Assembly (NCBI RefSeq): GCF_046630445.1
Contig: NC_092341.1
Location: forward strand, 8,369,501 to 8,433,500
Length of the DNA stretch: 64,000 bases
Source of the DNA: Rutidosis leptorrhynchoides
Lineage: Eukaryota > Streptophyta > Magnoliopsida > Asterales > Asteraceae
Reading direction: 5' to 3'
The notes below the pieces were generated by a model, which worked only from the letters and a program-made list of their open reading frames with translations, was not told the origin of the DNA and searched no databases. Below, piece by piece: positions 61,679 through 64,000 of the stretch (position 1 is the stretch's first letter; every line of letters begins with the position of its first letter). The translations under genes were made by a program, and so were the position numbers.

Positions 61679-61903
61679 TTAGAATAAATAAGGAGCAAGA
61701 TATTCACTAAAGACTTCATCAGAAACAGAATCATCAGGGTTCTTTATGTACAAGTTTAGTCCTTGTGATTTGCTCAGAGTCTCCTTCATGGTTTGCTCAA
61801 TTCGTTTTTCAGTACCAAACTTCCTTTTGAGCTTTTCCAACGTATCTTTTTTTTTTATCAAACTTTTGACTGTTAAAATCATCCATAGTTTTTGTTGCTT
61901 CAT
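61679..61903 (-). CDS. Conserved internal ORF of unknown function (B2 copy), 74 aa
   Basis: In the element sense. Contains LEKLKRKFGTEKRIEQTMKE, then LNLYIKNPDDSVSDEVFSEY. It matches the C1 segment at 31890-32060 over about 50 residues with a mixture of silent and replacement changes and no frameshift in that span. Basic helical N-terminal half, acidic C-terminal half. I do not recognise the family. Confidence 0.4.
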   Translation of the reverse strand: MKQQKLWMILTVKSLIKKKDTLEKLKRKFGTEKRIEQTMKETLSKSQGLNLYIKNPDDSVSDEVFSEYLAPYLF

Positions 61904-63635
61904 TCAACTTTTCAAAATTTAGAACATTAATTCACAGACTGGGTGCTTTTCTGAATTTCAGAATGGAAGATCATAGTTCTAAGAGATAAATATTATATGG
62001 ATACATATAACTGTTGATGTGGAAACGTTGCGAGACTCAAAATACAAATTTGCTGATTCCCGGTAATTAGTATGGCAGTTCTCGTTACAAGATGCGGATG
62101 AGTATATGATAGGGTTTCAATGAATAAATATAATGATTTGTCAGAGAGATTTAAACCAAGAAGTAACGAGGTTGCTGGTACGTCTGCTGGTAATATGATA
62201 AAATATGAAAGGTTCCCCGGTAACAATAAAAGAGCACGTATATATATCAAGGTTATAATAAGGTTGTTTCGAACGAAAAGTCGAAGTTGACTTGTTGGAG
62301 CTGTGACAAAATTGGCTAATTTGGAAAAAGATTGCAAAGTTATTTTCGATAATAATAGCGCAAAGGAATTAGCACAGCTACACATTAAACGTTTACTCAA
62401 TTTTCGAGAGTTTTCAGGTGCACAACAATATGCATCAATCTTTTCTTCCGTAGGTAATGTGCAGTTGGTTCATCCTTTCGATGGAGGTGTTTTCAAGAAT
62501 CGTGAAAGATTTTGAAAGCAGATTTGTAATCGTCAAGATACAAATGAATTTTAAGATGAAATCAAGTGGCAAACTTGAAGATATGTTTAGTTTCATATGT
62601 TATAATCAATATTTTAATTCATTTTAATTATCCAATGTCGACAGTCCATATTTGATAGTCCACAATTAACAGTCCGATAATACATCTATAGCTTAATATA
62701 TAATATCCGAATTAATTAATACGTATCGGGACCCGTGTACATGTCTCAGACTCGATCACAACTCAAAGTATATATATTATTATAGAATCAACCTCAACCC
62801 TGTATAGAGAATTCGATCATTACTGCATATAGAGTGTCTATGGTGATTCCAAATAATATATATAGATGCATCGATATGATATGTCAAAACCTTGTATACG
62901 TGTCCCGATATTTAAAGTGTGTAAAATAAATAACAGGAATTAAATAATGATAACTAAAGTGCGTAAAGTAAATAACAGAAATTAGATGACAATAAATAAA
63001 ATTGCGGGAATGTAAATTGCGATAATTAAATTGCAATAAATAAAATGTGATAAATAGAATGTAATCAGTTAGCTAGGAACAGTTAGCTGGAACAGTTAGC
63101 ATGGTTTCTTAACAAAATTCCATATTGTTAATTAGTCTATTTCTAATCAATTTTTATTGTGTCCATTATTTCTTCATTATGCCACTTGTTGGATTCTGGT
63201 AAGTAAAAATCCAAATATGAAATTGAATTTGAATGAAAATGGTTATTCTGTGGTGAATGGATTTGTATCTCTGTAGATGTAAGTAGGATAGTAAATGGAT
63301 GTTGAATCTGATTCGAAGAATGTACAGTATAACCTATTAAAGTGAAATCTAAATATTCCTCGGGTATTACCTACCCGTTAAAATATTTTCTCCATTAACA
63401 GTTTATATGAAAGAATTTTTAATTACAATCTTTATGAAAATATACTTACAGATATATTTTCTTCAGATGTAATCATAGATTTAATGAGTTAATATTATAT
63501 TAATCTCATTTGATTTACCGTTAGAACTAGAATATATAATCTCTAAAACATTGAAGATTACATAATCGTCATGTCGAACGAAGATAAATGATGTAGAACG
63601 ATTAACAGATTGATGATTATGCTCGAGGTACATAA
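61904..63635 (-). other. B2 internal region, no supportable gene
   Basis: AT-rich. About 61980-62450 has no counterpart in C1, so it is either an insertion in B2 or a deletion in C1. Open frames there on both strands overlap each other and are unsupported. CAG/CAC-like triplets follow the gag end as in C1. Confidence 0.5.
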
Positions 63636-64000
63636 TTAGATGTTGAGGTGTATGATGTGAACTTGAGTTGTTGGTGGTACTGGTATTGATGTTGGTGCTG
63701 GTGATGTTGCTGAAGCTGGTACGTTTTGCACCATATTCTCCAAATTGATTACTAGAGCGCGAAGTTCATTGACTTCTTGTATTACTCCGGGATGATTGTC
63801 GGTCAGAACGAGCGGATGAATAAGGTTTAGAATCTGGGTTATGATATAGTCGTGGCGAGATATTCGAGAAATGAGGGTGAAAATGGTGTTACGAACATGT
63901 TCGTCGGTAAGTGCTTCAGGTTCTTCGCCAAAAGGTGAATTCGGTTAGTGGAAGGGATTGCCTTCTACGCATCTCCATTGATTAAGTCGACTATGAATCC
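63636..64000 (-). pseudogene. Gag-like ORF of B2 (partial, one stop)
   Basis: Reading left from the window edge: LNQWRCVEGNPFH, stop (63945-63947, CAA to TAA compared with C1), then PNSPFGEEPEALTDE, NTIFTLISRISRHDYI and NELRALVINLENMVQNVPAS. Colinear with the C1 gag-like ORF. The N-terminus lies outside the window. Confidence 0.75.

Noticed and set aside
61993..62515. Overlapping open frames on both strands in B2 (135 aa minus, 70 aa plus).
   Set aside because: They overlap each other, have no counterpart in C1 and no recognisable domain. They could be chance in a region of unclear origin.

Overview
This window is plant nuclear DNA, most likely from the sunflower family (Asteraceae). It is AT-rich and packed with nested LTR retrotransposons. 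It holds one intact-looking 14-exon plant gene (a PP2A B55 regulatory subunit) and the first exon of a second gene (phytocyanin-like) cut by a retroelement. The family assignment is an inference from my memory of Asteraceae LTR termini and of the copia-type extra ORF; it was not searched.

Left part (1-21950): three elements nested inside each other, all on the minus strand. The oldest is a Sirevirus-type Ty1/copia element (5' LTR 21003-21950, gag, pol, then a very long third ORF). A 'TGTGACGACCCGG' long-LTR element (B3, 6071-8779) inserted into the third ORF. A Ty3/gypsy element (1-6070: LTR, PBS, gag-PR-RT-RH and the start of integrase) inserted into B3. Both coding elements carry in-frame stops.

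Middle (21951-39400): low-copy-looking DNA with a duplicated stem-loop, a retroposon stub with a 15-bp target duplication and a copia LTR remnant. Next comes a hAT-like MITE (halves at 26435-26696 and 39166-39369) split by a complete non-autonomous LTR element, C1 (26697-39160, TSD TTGTG). C1 has LTRs of about 2.8-3.0 kb, a gag-like ORF and no pol. A reverse-oriented solo LTR, D1 (35525-38330, TSD CATTT), sits in its 3' LTR.

Gene island (39400-46039): the PP2A B55 gene (40163-44330), a tRNA-derived SINE, and a phytocyanin-like exon 1 (45944-46039) ended by element B1.

Right part (46040-64000): the B1 5' LTR (46040-53615) contains solo LTR D2 (47124-50167, TSD CATAT). The B1 internal region is cut at 54435 by reverse-oriented element B2 (LTR 54436-60465, containing solo LTR D3 57379-59713, TSD GTGCA; internal region 60466 to the window end).

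The main novelty candidate is in the pol-less elements. C1 and B2 both carry, antisense to the element, a 57-codon ORF for a two-helix membrane protein. The two copies have the same length and stop, 36/57 identical residues and no indel. Each has a TATA box 82-90 nt upstream and an 11-bp ACGT-core motif about 135 nt further out. The LTRs also share paired perfect palindromes about 20 nt upstream of the sense TATA box, and their stems covary between copies.
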